Shown: piece after piece, positions 7,168 through 14,284 of the stretch
Position numbering within the stretch: position 1 is the stretch's first letter
Layout of the letters: each line of letters starts with the position of its first letter
Origin: a virus
Virus record (IMG/VR): IMGVR_UViG_3300030103_000217
Coordinates: 1-23,773 of that record
Strand: one strand, 5' to 3'
DNA: 23,773 nt
Notes under the pieces: generated by a model
The model's database searches: none
The model's input: only the letters and a program-made list of their open reading frames with translations
What the model was told of the DNA's origin: nothing
Made by a program: the position numbers and the translations under genes

Positions 7168-7209
7168 AAATGAGTGTGTCGGGCAGGGGTCTCCTCACCG
7201 ACAAGAGAT

Positions 7210-7238
7210 ATTGTCTCACATATAACGTGTTATGTCAA
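7210..7238 (-). promoter_or_regulatory. Sigma70-like leftward promoter with perfect -35 box
   Basis: On the minus strand TTGACA (7233-7238), a 17-bp spacer and GACAAT (7210-7215, 4 of 6 consensus). The stretch GACATAACACG spanning the -35 end and spacer start is identical to that in the promoter at 4779-4807. It reads into the 107-aa, 127-aa, phosphatase and DUF3150-like genes. Confidence 0.6.
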
Positions 7239-7250
7239 GCGGTGGTCAGG

Positions 7251-7546
7251 CGTGGTATCTGGTGGTGAGAAGTGTAATGTTACGCAATGTTACGTCCTAT
7301 GGGCTGGTAAGTCCTTGATAAGTAAGCAATGTTACATTGTTGCGTTTTTCAGGGAATTGAATGGGTCTGAGCGCAGACGCTCGGGAACGTAACATTAGTT
7401 CTGTGTAACGAGATTTTCTGCAAGTAGGGGGGTCAACGGGCGAGGTATATATACTTTTTGGTAAAAACGTAACATTGTAAGGACTACTATATATATATAC
7501 AGGTTTTTGTATAAATACATACTAATACTTACAACCAGATACCACG
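7251..7546. repeat. 13-bp perfect inverted repeat flanking the AT-rich core
   Basis: CGTGGTATCTGGT at 7251-7263 returns as its reverse complement ACCAGATACCACG at 7534-7546. The midpoint is near 7398. The enclosed 270 bp hold several iterons and the AT-rich tract (7445-7530). No gene with a ribosome binding site is visible inside. It may bracket a replication origin. Confidence 0.5.
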
Positions 7547-7626
7547 AAATACAACGAGGATAATGTTGCCTTTTTGCCATTTCAAAACGCAACATTGCGT
7601 AACATTAGCGTTTCGGACGTAACATT
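7276..7626. repeat. Iteron-like cluster of CGTAACATT (candidate replication origin)
   Basis: The 9-mer CGTAACATT or its reverse complement AATGTTACG occurs at 7276-7284 and 7286-7294 (reverse), 7388-7396, 7468-7476, 7598-7606 and 7618-7626 (forward). One-mismatch copies are at 7328-7336 (reverse) and 7588-7596 (forward), and a weaker one at 7562-7570. The copies to the left are reverse and those to the right mainly forward, with an AT-rich stretch of TA steps (7445-7500) between. Clustered oriented iterons beside an AT-rich tract in a gene-free region is the layout of a replication origin or a multi-site regulator region. No replication initiator gene is in the window, so the function is inferred. 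Confidence 0.6.
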
Positions 7627-7631
7627 AGCCC

Positions 7632-7793
7632 CGCACCTCGAATCTAGGAGCTGGTATCGTGGTAACGTGTTACTTTGTGTATGAACTATACACAAAACGT
7701 ATCATCCTGTGCCGCACATCTAATCTAGGAACTGGTGTCGGAGGCGCACTGCACAATGCGTTTGGCGCACCTCGAATCTAGGAACTGGTATCG
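7632..7793. repeat. Three 28-bp direct repeats in the non-coding region
   Basis: Copies at 7632-7659, 7713-7740 and 7766-7793. Each begins CGCAC, has AATCTAGGA in the middle and ends with CTGGT followed by ATCG or GTCG. Copies 1 and 3 differ at one base; copy 2 differs from copy 3 at three. Start-to-start distances are 81 and 53 bp. They lie between the iterons and the terminator of the 256-aa gene. Spacing and number do not fit a CRISPR array. Probably protein-binding sites or parts of a control region; identity unknown. Confidence 0.7.
7674..7696 (+). promoter_or_regulatory. Dispersed 23-bp palindrome, copy D (inverted orientation)
   Basis: Perfect arms TTTGTGTAT (7674-7682) and ATACACAAA (7688-7696) with centre GAACT. 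The centre resembles that of copies A-C only when read on the plus strand (GACTT versus GAACT), so this copy appears inverted. It lies between the first two 28-bp repeats, with no gene start near, and directly follows a smaller palindrome GTAAC-GT-GTTAC (7662-7673). Confidence 0.7.
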
Positions 7794-7806
7794 AAAAATT
7801 CGAGAC

Positions 7807-7833
7807 AAAAAAAATCCCCGCCGAAGCGGGGAT
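7807..7833 (-). terminator. Intrinsic terminator of the 256-aa gene
   Basis: In the leftward transcript an 8-bp perfect stem ATCCCCGC / GCGGGGAT (7814-7833) closes on a UUCG tetraloop and is followed by a run of eight T residues (7807-7814). It lies 21 bp after the stop codon at 7855. The features are textbook for Rho-independent termination. Confidence 0.93.
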
Positions 7834-7854
7834 CTCTCTGGGTTGGTGGGTGGA

Positions 7855-8625
7855 TTACTTGGCTTTGCGGTGGCTCAGAGTGCGAGTCAAACCTTCCAGC
7901 AGGTTTTGCACTGCTTGGCTTTCAGCGATTACTGCCTGCTGGCCTACATCGAATGCCGCTAGCTTGTTAACCAGTTCAATCAACACGGGGTGTTGAATCG
8001 AGCGCGGCGCTGGTGAGGTTTTAGCCTCAGTCACTGGGCCGGACTCAATGTGCGTGTCAGTTGAGACGCCGCCGGTTTGGGTATCCTTACCCTTGGCAGT
8101 TTGAGCCTTAGGCGCTTTGGTAGGCTTAACTACCGTGGGAACGCCCAGCATATTGTTAACCTCATTGCGGAGGTTCGCCATGCCGGTGCTGATACGGTTA
8201 GACGATGTGCGCTGCGCCTTGATGAAAGCCGCTACCGCATTCTTCTGCGATTTGGTAACGGGTTTTTTGTTGCCGCCGGACAGCTTCAACTTGTGAGCCT
8301 TCACCGCATCGCGATCCATGCTAAACAGTTCAAGCATGTTGAATCCGGCGAGGCCAACGGTACCGAACCGTTCATAGTTCGCCATGACATATCCACGTTC
8401 CAGCGCATGGAATTTGCTGTTATCGGCATATTGCGCTTTATTGAATGACAGATCAGTAACATTAATCATGGGCTTTGCGCCCTTGGCCTTGATGTACTGC
8501 GCCGTCTTCGACGACCATGTTAAGCCTAGCAGCGCCGCAGTAGCGTCTTTCTGCGCGGCTTTACTGCCCGCGAATGCCTTTGAGTGCGCCTCGATTCCTG
8601 CAAGATTGTAGTTTGAATTTGGCAT
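7855..8625 (-). CDS. Unknown phage protein, 256 aa, monocistronic
   Basis: Begins MPNSNYNLAGIEAHSKAFAG. The N-terminal ~130 residues are Ala/Lys-rich and mixed helical; residues about 120-160 are basic (K-K-P-V-T-K-S-Q-K-N); residues about 165-210 form a Pro/Thr/Ala/Lys linker; the last 45 residues are a helical segment that could oligomerise, ending in a basic R-K-A-K. This resembles a nucleic-acid-associated protein, but no helix-turn-helix or named fold is recognised. The gene stands alone, with its own promoter (8684-8712), palindrome copy E upstream and a strong terminator downstream. That independent control beside the divergent region makes it a candidate for an abundant early or regulatory product. 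Start at 8625 has an AAAGG site 6 bp upstream. Confidence 0.8.
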   Translation of the reverse strand: MPNSNYNLAGIEAHSKAFAGSKAAQKDATAALLGLTWSSKTAQYIKAKGAKPMINVTDLSFNKAQYADNSKFHALERGYVMANYERFGTVGLAGFNMLELFSMDRDAVKAHKLKLSGGNKKPVTKSQKNAVAAFIKAQRTSSNRISTGMANLRNEVNNMLGVPTVVKPTKAPKAQTAKGKDTQTGGVSTDTHIESGPVTEAKTSPAPRSIQHPVLIELVNKLAAFDVGQQAVIAESQAVQNLLEGLTRTLSHRKAK

Positions 8626-8683
8626 AATGCCTTTCTCCGTTTTGTTAAGTTAATGCCGGTGGATCACCCCGCCGACGCCCCAA

Positions 8684-8712
8684 ATTATAACACCATGACG
8701 TGTTACACACAA
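8684..8712 (-). promoter_or_regulatory. Leftward promoter of the 256-aa gene
   Basis: On the minus strand TTGTGT (8707-8712), 17-bp spacer, perfect TATAAT (8684-8689). The spacer again carries TAACACG, one base further from the -35 box than in the other two promoters. The -35 box is weak, so an activator may be needed; palindrome copy E lies 35 bp upstream of it. Confidence 0.6.
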
Positions 8713-8746
8713 GTAAACCGTGGTATATGGCGGCAAATAGTGGTTT

Positions 8747-8769
8747 TTTGTGTATAAATCATACACAAA
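8747..8769 (-). promoter_or_regulatory. Dispersed 23-bp palindrome, copy E (upstream of a promoter)
   Basis: Perfect arms TTTGTGTAT (8747-8755) and ATACACAAA (8761-8769), centre differing from copies A-C at one base. Unlike A and C it lies upstream of its promoter (-35 at 8707-8712), outside the transcript. This placement is easier to explain by a DNA-binding protein than by an RNA hairpin. Confidence 0.7.
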
Positions 8770-8991
8770 ACCGGCAAATCTGACCCCACCGCCCCCCGAC
8801 CCCCGCGCACTGCTAGCAGCTACGCACGGCGCATGTATTACTAATTCGCTCAAATAATCACTATCACCACGAGTTTGCACATCATTTTGTATTTTCTGGT
8901 AGTATCTGATGGTTTTTTGAGGCCGTTCCCTACTAATCCCCACACAGGAAACCCCCCACCCCAAAAATAAAAGTCTCCCCGAAAAAAATTT

Positions 8992-9022
8992 TTGCTATAT
9001 CTGGTGGTTTTTGATGTATATT
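8992..9022 (+). promoter_or_regulatory. Possible rightward promoter for the head genes
   Basis: TTGCTA (8992-8997) and TATATT (9017-9022) are separated by 19 bp, longer than the preferred 17, and lie 33 bp before the terminase ATG. It directly follows an A7T5 tract that could act as an UP element. Weak evidence. Confidence 0.25.
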
Positions 9023-9054
9023 CGCGGCAACGACTTACAGTCTGCGTACAATTT

Positions 9055-9705
9055 ATGACTCTATTTATAGAACCTGAGATCGGTGTGCCGCTGACAGATG
9101 ACACTCCGAATGTAGATCTGAAGGAACGCGCCGAAGCAGCGTGCAATACTGCGCTGAAACTGGCAGAGCATGGATTAGATTTGGAACCAACAGCCGAAGA
9201 TGAAGATGTAGCGGCAAAGCTCGCTATGTCTTATGCCGACGACCCCGAAAAGACTTCTCGCAAGGTCACCGCGAAGAAGGCGGCTACCCTCACACCCGCT
9301 TCTATGGTTCTGACAAACAACATACTGCAAGAGTTTGGACATTCGGTTGCAGAGAGTGCGACTCAGATCCGGCATCTAGTTACCAACAAACTTCTTTTAG
9401 AGTCCGAGAACGACGACCCACGCATACGGATTCGAGCTTTGGAACTTCTAGGTAAGATCTCAGACGTAGGACTGTTCGCAGAGAAGTCAGAGGTGACCAT
9501 AACGCACCAGTCCACGGATGATCTGCGTGACAAGTTACGTGGTAAGTTGGAGAAGCTGGTACAGCCTGTAGACGACATAGCAGAGGGCGACTACGAAGAC
9601 GTAGTGCTGGACGGCGAAGTGCTAGACCTCAAGAAAGAGCTTGGTCTGGACGACGTTGAAGCGGCTGCGAACGAGGTAGCGCAGGACGAGGACTACGATG
9701 GTTGA
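9055..9705 (+). CDS. terS: Terminase small subunit (probable)
   Basis: A 216-aa acidic protein directly before the large terminase gene. The middle and C-terminal half contain a helical stretch (I-R-A-L-E-L-L-G-K-I-S-D-V-G-L-F, near residues 129-144) that resembles the oligomerisation region of phage small terminases, which bind the packaging site and regulate TerL. The first ATG in the frame (9055) was chosen; it has no good Shine-Dalgarno sequence, unusual for this window. The gene end overlaps the TerL start by 8 bp. The call rests on position, size and composition, and on a remembered resemblance; an N-terminal helix-turn-helix is not obvious. Confidence 0.75.
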   Translation: MTLFIEPEIGVPLTDDTPNVDLKERAEAACNTALKLAEHGLDLEPTAEDEDVAAKLAMSYADDPEKTSRKVTAKKAATLTPASMVLTNNILQEFGHSVAESATQIRHLVTNKLLLESENDDPRIRIRALELLGKISDVGLFAEKSEVTITHQSTDDLRDKLRGKLEKLVQPVDDIAEGDYEDVVLDGEVLDLKKELGLDDVEAAANEVAQDEDYDG

Positions 9706-11251
9706 GGCCGTTCCCAGTTTTACTGAGGAAGAAGTACAGCAGATGCTGGACAACCTCGACGCCTTTTCAGATGAGGAGGTTGTGGAGATAAATCGCATCG
9801 TGGATGAGCTGGAAGTACGCAAAACGAACGAGGCGGCGTACGACGACCTCATAGAGTTCTGCAAACGGATGCAGCCAGACTACATTGTGGGCAAACATCA
9901 CCGGATCTTGGCGGATATGTTGATGGCTATTGAGGCGGGTAACAAGGATCGCATCTGTGTGAACATCCCACCGCGCCACGGCAAGTCCCAACTTGTCTCT
10001 ATCTTCTTTCCAGCGTGGTTTTTGGGGCGGAATCCGAACAAAAAGGTGATGATGGTGTCGCATACCACTGACTTGGCAGTGGATTTTGGTCGAAAAGTGC
10101 GGAATCTCATCTCTACAGACGACTATCAGGCCATATTTTCTACTGTACAGCTCGCCAGCGACTCAAAATCAGCCGGTAGATGGAACACAAACTCCGGTGG
10201 CGAGTATTATGCGTGCGGTATTGGCTCTGCACTGGCTGGTCGTGGTGCAGATCTGCTGTTGGTGGACGACCCACACTCGGAACAGGACGTAATTAACGGC
10301 AACTTCACGGTATTTGAGAAGGCATACGAGTGGTTTACCTTCGGTGCGCGTACTCGTCTAATGCCGGGAGGCCGCGTGGCGATAATCCAGACCCGATGGC
10401 ACCAAGATGACCTGACTGGGCGCGTTATACGCGACATGACGCAGAATGACAGGGCGGATGAGTACGAGGTGGTCGAATTCCCTGCCATACTGGAGATTGA
10501 AGACGAGGACACGGAAGAGATTGTCGAGAAACCGCTGTGGCCTGAGTTCTTTGACCTAGAGGCGCTGCTGCGGACTAAGGCGTCGATGCCTACATTCCAG
10601 TGGAACGCGCAGTATCAGCAGACACCCACGGCAGAAGAGGCCGCGCTGGTCAAGCGCGAGTGGTGGCAGATCTGGGAGCAGGACAGCCCGCCGTCATGTG
10701 AGTATATAATTATGTCGCTGGACGCAGCGGCAGAGAAACACAACCGTGCGGACTACACGGCGCTGACTACATGGGGTGTGTTCCTCAACGAAGAGTACGA
10801 CAACTATCACATCATCCTGCTGAACAGTATAAAGAAGCGGTTGGAGTTCCCAGAGCTGAAGGACTTGGCGCTGGAGGAGTACACTGAGTGGGAACCCGAT
10901 GCGTTCATTGTAGAGAAGAAGTCATCAGGTACGGCGCTGTATCAGGAGATGAGGCGTATGGGACTGCCTGTCTCAGAGTACACGCCTCACAGGGGATCAG
11001 GTGATAAGTTAGCGCGTCTTAACTCAGTATCTGATATTGTAGCGTCTGGTTTGGTGTGGGTACCTCCCACACGGTGGGCAGAAGAGGTAGTTGAAGAGAT
11101 TGCTGGATTTCCGTTTATGAGCCATGATGACTTGGTTGACTCAACAGTCATGGCTCTTATGCGTTTCAGGCAGGGCGGATTCATACGACTGCCAACAGAT
11201 GAGCCGGAAGAACCAAGATACTTTAAGTCGCGGCGGGGCGGCTTCTACTAG
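9698..11251 (+). CDS. terL: Terminase large subunit (packaging ATPase and nuclease)
   Basis: 517 aa, the usual size. The ATPase domain has Walker A P-P-R-H-G-K-S (91-97), Walker B L-L-L-V-D-D-P-H-S (186-194) and the coupling motif Q-T-R-W-H-Q-D-D (231-238). The RNase-H-like nuclease domain shows its acidic residues at Asp342 (S-L-D-A), Glu406 (I-V-E-K-K-S-S-G) and the D-D-L-V-D cluster (477-481). The protein translocates DNA into the prohead through the portal and cuts the concatemer. The start overlaps the TerS stop (ATGGTTGA). All key residues are present, so it should be functional. Confidence 0.97.
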   Translation: MVEAVPSFTEEEVQQMLDNLDAFSDEEVVEINRIVDELEVRKTNEAAYDDLIEFCKRMQPDYIVGKHHRILADMLMAIEAGNKDRICVNIPPRHGKSQLVSIFFPAWFLGRNPNKKVMMVSHTTDLAVDFGRKVRNLISTDDYQAIFSTVQLASDSKSAGRWNTNSGGEYYACGIGSALAGRGADLLLVDDPHSEQDVINGNFTVFEKAYEWFTFGARTRLMPGGRVAIIQTRWHQDDLTGRVIRDMTQNDRADEYEVVEFPAILEIEDEDTEEIVEKPLWPEFFDLEALLRTKASMPTFQWNAQYQQTPTAEEAALVKREWWQIWEQDSPPSCEYIIMSLDAAAEKHNRADYTALTTWGVFLNEEYDNYHIILLNSIKKRLEFPELKDLALEEYTEWEPDAFIVEKKSSGTALYQEMRRMGLPVSEYTPHRGSGDKLARLNSVSDIVASGLVWVPPTRWAEEVVEEIAGFPFMSHDDLVDSTVMALMRFRQGGFIRLPTDEPEEPRYFKSRRGGFY

Positions 11252-11260
11252 AGACAGATT

Positions 11261-13720
11261 ATGGCTATAGAAAAAGGTTTATACGCTGCACCTGAAGGCA
11301 TTGATGTAGGCGAAGAGGAAGAGGCATCACTAGAGATTGAGATTGTCGATCCAGAGATGGTGACGCTAGACGACGGCAGCGTCGAAATCACAATCATACC
11401 TGACGCTGACATGGGCGACATGATGCCCTTCGATGCAAACTTAGCCGAAGGTATGGAAGAGTCAGACCTGAATGAGTTAGCGGATGACCTAGTAGGTTTG
11501 GTGTCAGCCGACATCGACAGCCGCAAGGACTGGGCCGATACGTTTGTTAAGGGTCTGGACGTGCTGGGCTTCAAGTACGAAGAGCGCACTGACCCGTGGG
11601 AAGGCGCGTGTGGCGTGTACTCTACAGTCCTCGCTGAAGCTGCTATCCGCTTTCAAGCGGAAACTATGTCTGAGACGTTCCCAGCCGCTGGCCCTGTAAA
11701 GGTCAAGATCATTGGCCTAGAAGACAAAGACAAGGAAGAGTCTGCGAAGCGCGTAAAAGCGGACATGAACTACGAACTTACCGAGCGCATGGTGGAGTAC
11801 AGGCCAGAGCATGAGCGGCTGCTGTACAGCCTTGGCTTGGCTGGCAGTGCGTTCAAGAAGGTCTACTTTGACCCGAACATAGGCCGACAGGTAGCTCTAT
11901 ACATCCCTGCCGAAGATGTGGTTGTGCCCTACGGTGCCTCACATATTGAAACAGCAGAACGTGTTACGCACATCATGCGTAAGACAAAGAACGAGCTGAA
12001 GAAGCTACAGGTTAGTGGGTTCTATCGTGACGTGGATCTGGGTGATCCGCAGGCGTACCACACCGACATTGAAGAGCGTAAGGCTGAAGAGGGTGGCTAC
12101 TCTATTCAGGACGACAACCGCTACTCTATATACGAGATACACGCCGATCTGGTTATTGAAGCGTCAGGTGACTCCGAAGATGGGATCGCCAAACCATACG
12201 TGGTAACGCTGGAGCGTGGCACAAACGAGGTTCTGGCAATACGCCGTAACTGGAACCCCGAAGATTCACTGACTTTGAAGCGACAGCATTTCGTGCATTA
12301 TGTGTATGTGCCCGGATTTGGGTTCTATGGGCTTGGTCTTATCCACATCATAGGGGGATACGCTAAGGCTGGAACGTCGTTGATACGGCAACTGGTGGAC
12401 GCAGGCACACTGTCGAATCTACCGGGGGGCTTGAAAGCCCGTGGATTACGCATCAAAGGCGACGATACGCCGATTGAGCCGGGAGAGTTCAAGGATGTAG
12501 ACGTACCGTCAGGCAGTATCCGTGACAACATCATGCCGCTCCCATACAAGGAGCCAAGCCAGACTCTGTTAGCTCTGCTGAACCAGATCACGCAGGAAGG
12601 CCGTCGTCTGGGCGCTATCAGCGACATGAACATCTCGGACATGTCAGCCAACGCTCCGGTGGGCACTACACTGGCCCTGTTAGAGAGAACTCTCAAGCCG
12701 ATGGCAGCAGTGCAGGCCCGCGTGCATTATGCCATGAAGCAGGAGTTCAAGCTCTTAAAAGGCATCATGGCGGAATATGCTTCTGAGGACTACGCATACG
12801 AGCCGATTCGCGGCGAAGTGTCTGCACGTCGATCTGACTACATGTCAGTGGATGTGATCCCAGTCAGCGATCCAAACAGCTCTACGATGGCCCAGCGCGT
12901 TGTGCAGTACCAAGCGGTATTGCAGATGGCTCAGTCAGCGCCGCAGATATATGACCTGCCGCAGCTACACAGGCAGATGATCGAAGTGTTGGGCGTTAAG
13001 AACGCCGAGAAGCTGGTACCGACAGAAGACGATATACGTCCGACTGACCCAGTTAGTGAGAACATGAACGCTCTGAATGGTAAGCCTATGAAGGCGTTTA
13101 TCTATCAAGACCACGATGCTCACATGGCAGCACACCAAGCGTTTCTACAAGATCCTATGGTTGCAGCGACAATCGGGCAAAACCCGCAGGCGAAGCGCAT
13201 CATGGCATCTTTACAGGCTCACATTATTGAGCACCTCGGCTTCAAGTACCGCAAGCAGATGGAAGAAAAGCTGGGCGCACCGCTACCCAACCCGAACGCC
13301 GAACTGCCAGAGGATATGGAAGTCAACTTAGCTCGCTTGATCGCTACCGCTGGGGCGCAAGTGACACAACAGAACCAGCAGCAAGCGGCCCAACAAGCTG
13401 CCCAGAAGAAGGCTCAAGACCCTGTTGTGCAGATGCAACAGGCCGAGCTACAGATCAAGCAGCAAGAAGTGCAGCGTAAGGCGGCTAAGGATCAGGCAGA
13501 CGCCCAGATCGAACAGGCCAAGCTACAGCTACAAGCGCAAGAAAACATGCAGGACGCCCAGATGGATCAGGCAGAGCTTGCGCTCAAGCAGCAAGAGCTA
13601 CAGATCGACGCTCAGAAGGCAGGTGTGAAAATGGCTGCGGAACGCCGCAGAGATAACGCAAAAGCAGACTTGGATTTGCTCAAGACAATAAAGGATTCCA
13701 ACAACAATAGAGGCCAATAA
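11261..13720 (+). CDS. Portal protein (large, with Gln-rich coiled-coil C-terminus)
   Basis: 819 aa, directly after terL. The N-terminal ~55 residues are acidic. The core contains typical portal features: D-P-W-E-G-A-C, a long helical section, and a V-P-G-F-G-F-Y-G-L-G-L segment followed by helices (about 345-380). The last ~120 residues (about 695-815) are Gln/Ala/Lys-rich and almost surely a long coiled coil, comparable to the C-terminal barrel of P22-type portals, which extends into the capsid and senses packaged DNA. The dodecamer forms the DNA entry vertex and binds TerL and the adaptor proteins. It starts 10 bp after terL; the only ribosome-binding candidate is a weak GAGA (11251-11254). 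Confidence 0.9.
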   Translation: MAIEKGLYAAPEGIDVGEEEEASLEIEIVDPEMVTLDDGSVEITIIPDADMGDMMPFDANLAEGMEESDLNELADDLVGLVSADIDSRKDWADTFVKGLDVLGFKYEERTDPWEGACGVYSTVLAEAAIRFQAETMSETFPAAGPVKVKIIGLEDKDKEESAKRVKADMNYELTERMVEYRPEHERLLYSLGLAGSAFKKVYFDPNIGRQVALYIPAEDVVVPYGASHIETAERVTHIMRKTKNELKKLQVSGFYRDVDLGDPQAYHTDIEERKAEEGGYSIQDDNRYSIYEIHADLVIEASGDSEDGIAKPYVVTLERGTNEVLAIRRNWNPEDSLTLKRQHFVHYVYVPGFGFYGLGLIHIIGGYAKAGTSLIRQLVDAGTLSNLPGGLKARGLRIKGDDTPIEPGEFKDVDVPSGSIRDNIMPLPYKEPSQTLLALLNQITQEGRRLGAISDMNISDMSANAPVGTTLALLERTLKPMAAVQARVHYAMKQEFKLLKGIMAEYASEDYAYEPIRGEVSARRSDYMSVDVIPVSDPNSSTMAQRVVQYQAVLQMAQSAPQIYDLPQLHRQMIEVLGVKNAEKLVPTEDDIRPTDPVSENMNALNGKPMKAFIYQDHDAHMAAHQAFLQDPMVAATIGQNPQAKRIMASLQAHIIEHLGFKYRKQMEEKLGAPLPNPNAELPEDMEVNLARLIATAGAQVTQQNQQQAAQQAAQKKAQDPVVQMQQAELQIKQQEVQRKAAKDQADAQIEQAKLQLQAQENMQDAQMDQAELALKQQELQIDAQKAGVKMAAERRRDNAKADLDLLKTIKDSNNNRGQ

Positions 13721-13914
13721 TGGCTAAAACCGTCTTAGACGTGCTAAAGGAACGAATCGAGTCCGATAAGGACTCTGCACTACAATTTCTCAGTGGTGGA
13801 GGGGCTAAAGACTTCTCCATGTACAAGGAAACCACAGGTTTGATTCGAGGTCTCGAAACCTGTCTGGGCTATGTAGACGACCTCTCGCGCAATTTGGAGT
13901 ATGACGATGAGTGA
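13720..13914 (+). CDS. Small unknown protein between portal and co-chaperonin, 64 aa
   Basis: Starts MAKTVLDVLKERIESDKDSA; its ATG shares one base with the portal stop (TAATG). It is helical and acidic at the C-terminus (L-E-Y-D-D-E), with a Gly-Gly-Gly turn near residue 27. Small proteins of this type directly after the portal are common in aquatic phage genomes, but the function is unknown to me. The gene overlaps the co-chaperonin start by 8 bp, so it is clearly part of the head operon. Confidence 0.75.
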   Translation: MAKTVLDVLKERIESDKDSALQFLSGGGAKDFSMYKETTGLIRGLETCLGYVDDLSRNLEYDDE

Positions 13915-14275
13915 AGCTGTTGACACAGTTGAAGAGCTAGAAGCGCAACTACCTGTCCCTGTGGGGTATAGGGTGTTGATCGCGTTACCGCAGATCGAAG
14001 AAACCTTTGACGGGACTAACCTGTTAAAGACAGACACGATTAAGAATCAGGAACATATCATGTCGATTATCGGCCTAGTGGTCGATATGGGCGAAGAAGC
14101 GTACTCTGACAAAGAGCGGTTTCCTAGTGGGCCTTGGTGTAAACAAGGTGACTATGTTATGTTTCGTGCTAATTCAGGCACGAGATTCAAGGTTGGTGGA
14201 TTAGAGTATCGTTTGATGAATGATGACTCTATTGAAGCTGTTGTAGCAGACCCTGCTGGCGTAACACGAGCGTAA
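13907..14275 (+). CDS. GroES-like co-chaperonin (Cpn10 fold)
   Basis: 122 aa. The pattern fits a Cpn10 barrel: V-G-Y-R-V-L-I-A-L-P (19-28), a loop of about 15 residues (35-50) where GroES has its mobile loop, then G-L-V-V-D-M-G-E (56-63), K-Q-G-D-Y-V-M-F (79-86) and the last strands (K-V-G-G-L-E-Y-R-L-M, S-I-E-A-V-V). Viral Cpn10 proteins such as T4 gp31 replace host GroES so that the host GroEL chamber can fold the capsid protein. Here the gene lies between portal and scaffold, 2.1 kb before the capsid gene, which supports that role. ATG 13907 was preferred to 13901 because GGAG lies 7 bp upstream. Confidence 0.8.
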   Translation: MSEAVDTVEELEAQLPVPVGYRVLIALPQIEETFDGTNLLKTDTIKNQEHIMSIIGLVVDMGEEAYSDKERFPSGPWCKQGDYVMFRANSGTRFKVGGLEYRLMNDDSIEAVVADPAGVTRA

Positions 14276-14284
14276 GGAATAACT

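Larger units (their letters stand above)
8626..9054. other. Divergent control region between the leftward and rightward genes
   Basis: 429 bp with no supported gene. It holds the leftward promoter (8684-8712), palindrome copy E (8747-8769), a C-rich stretch (8783-8806), a duplicated TATCTGRTGGTTTTT motif (8903-8917 and 8998-9012) and an A/T-tract (8982-8993) in front of the terminase gene. The plus-strand promoter for the structural genes must lie here or be supplied by read-in. Confidence 0.7.

Noticed and set aside
7174-7392. 72-aa rightward open frame
   Set aside because: Overlaps the leftward promoter and iterons, has no ATG with a ribosome binding site, and looks unlike a protein.
7395-7595. 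66-aa leftward open frame in the origin-like region
   Set aside because: No ribosome binding site; composed of the AT-rich tract and iterons; hydrophobic low-information sequence.
7632-7793. CRISPR array
   Set aside because: Only three repeats, spacers of 53 and 25 bp, one spacer contains a palindrome found elsewhere in the phage, and no cas genes.
8650-8964. 104-aa leftward open frame in the divergent region
   Set aside because: Covers a promoter, palindrome copy E and a C-rich stretch; no ribosome binding site; composition not protein-like.
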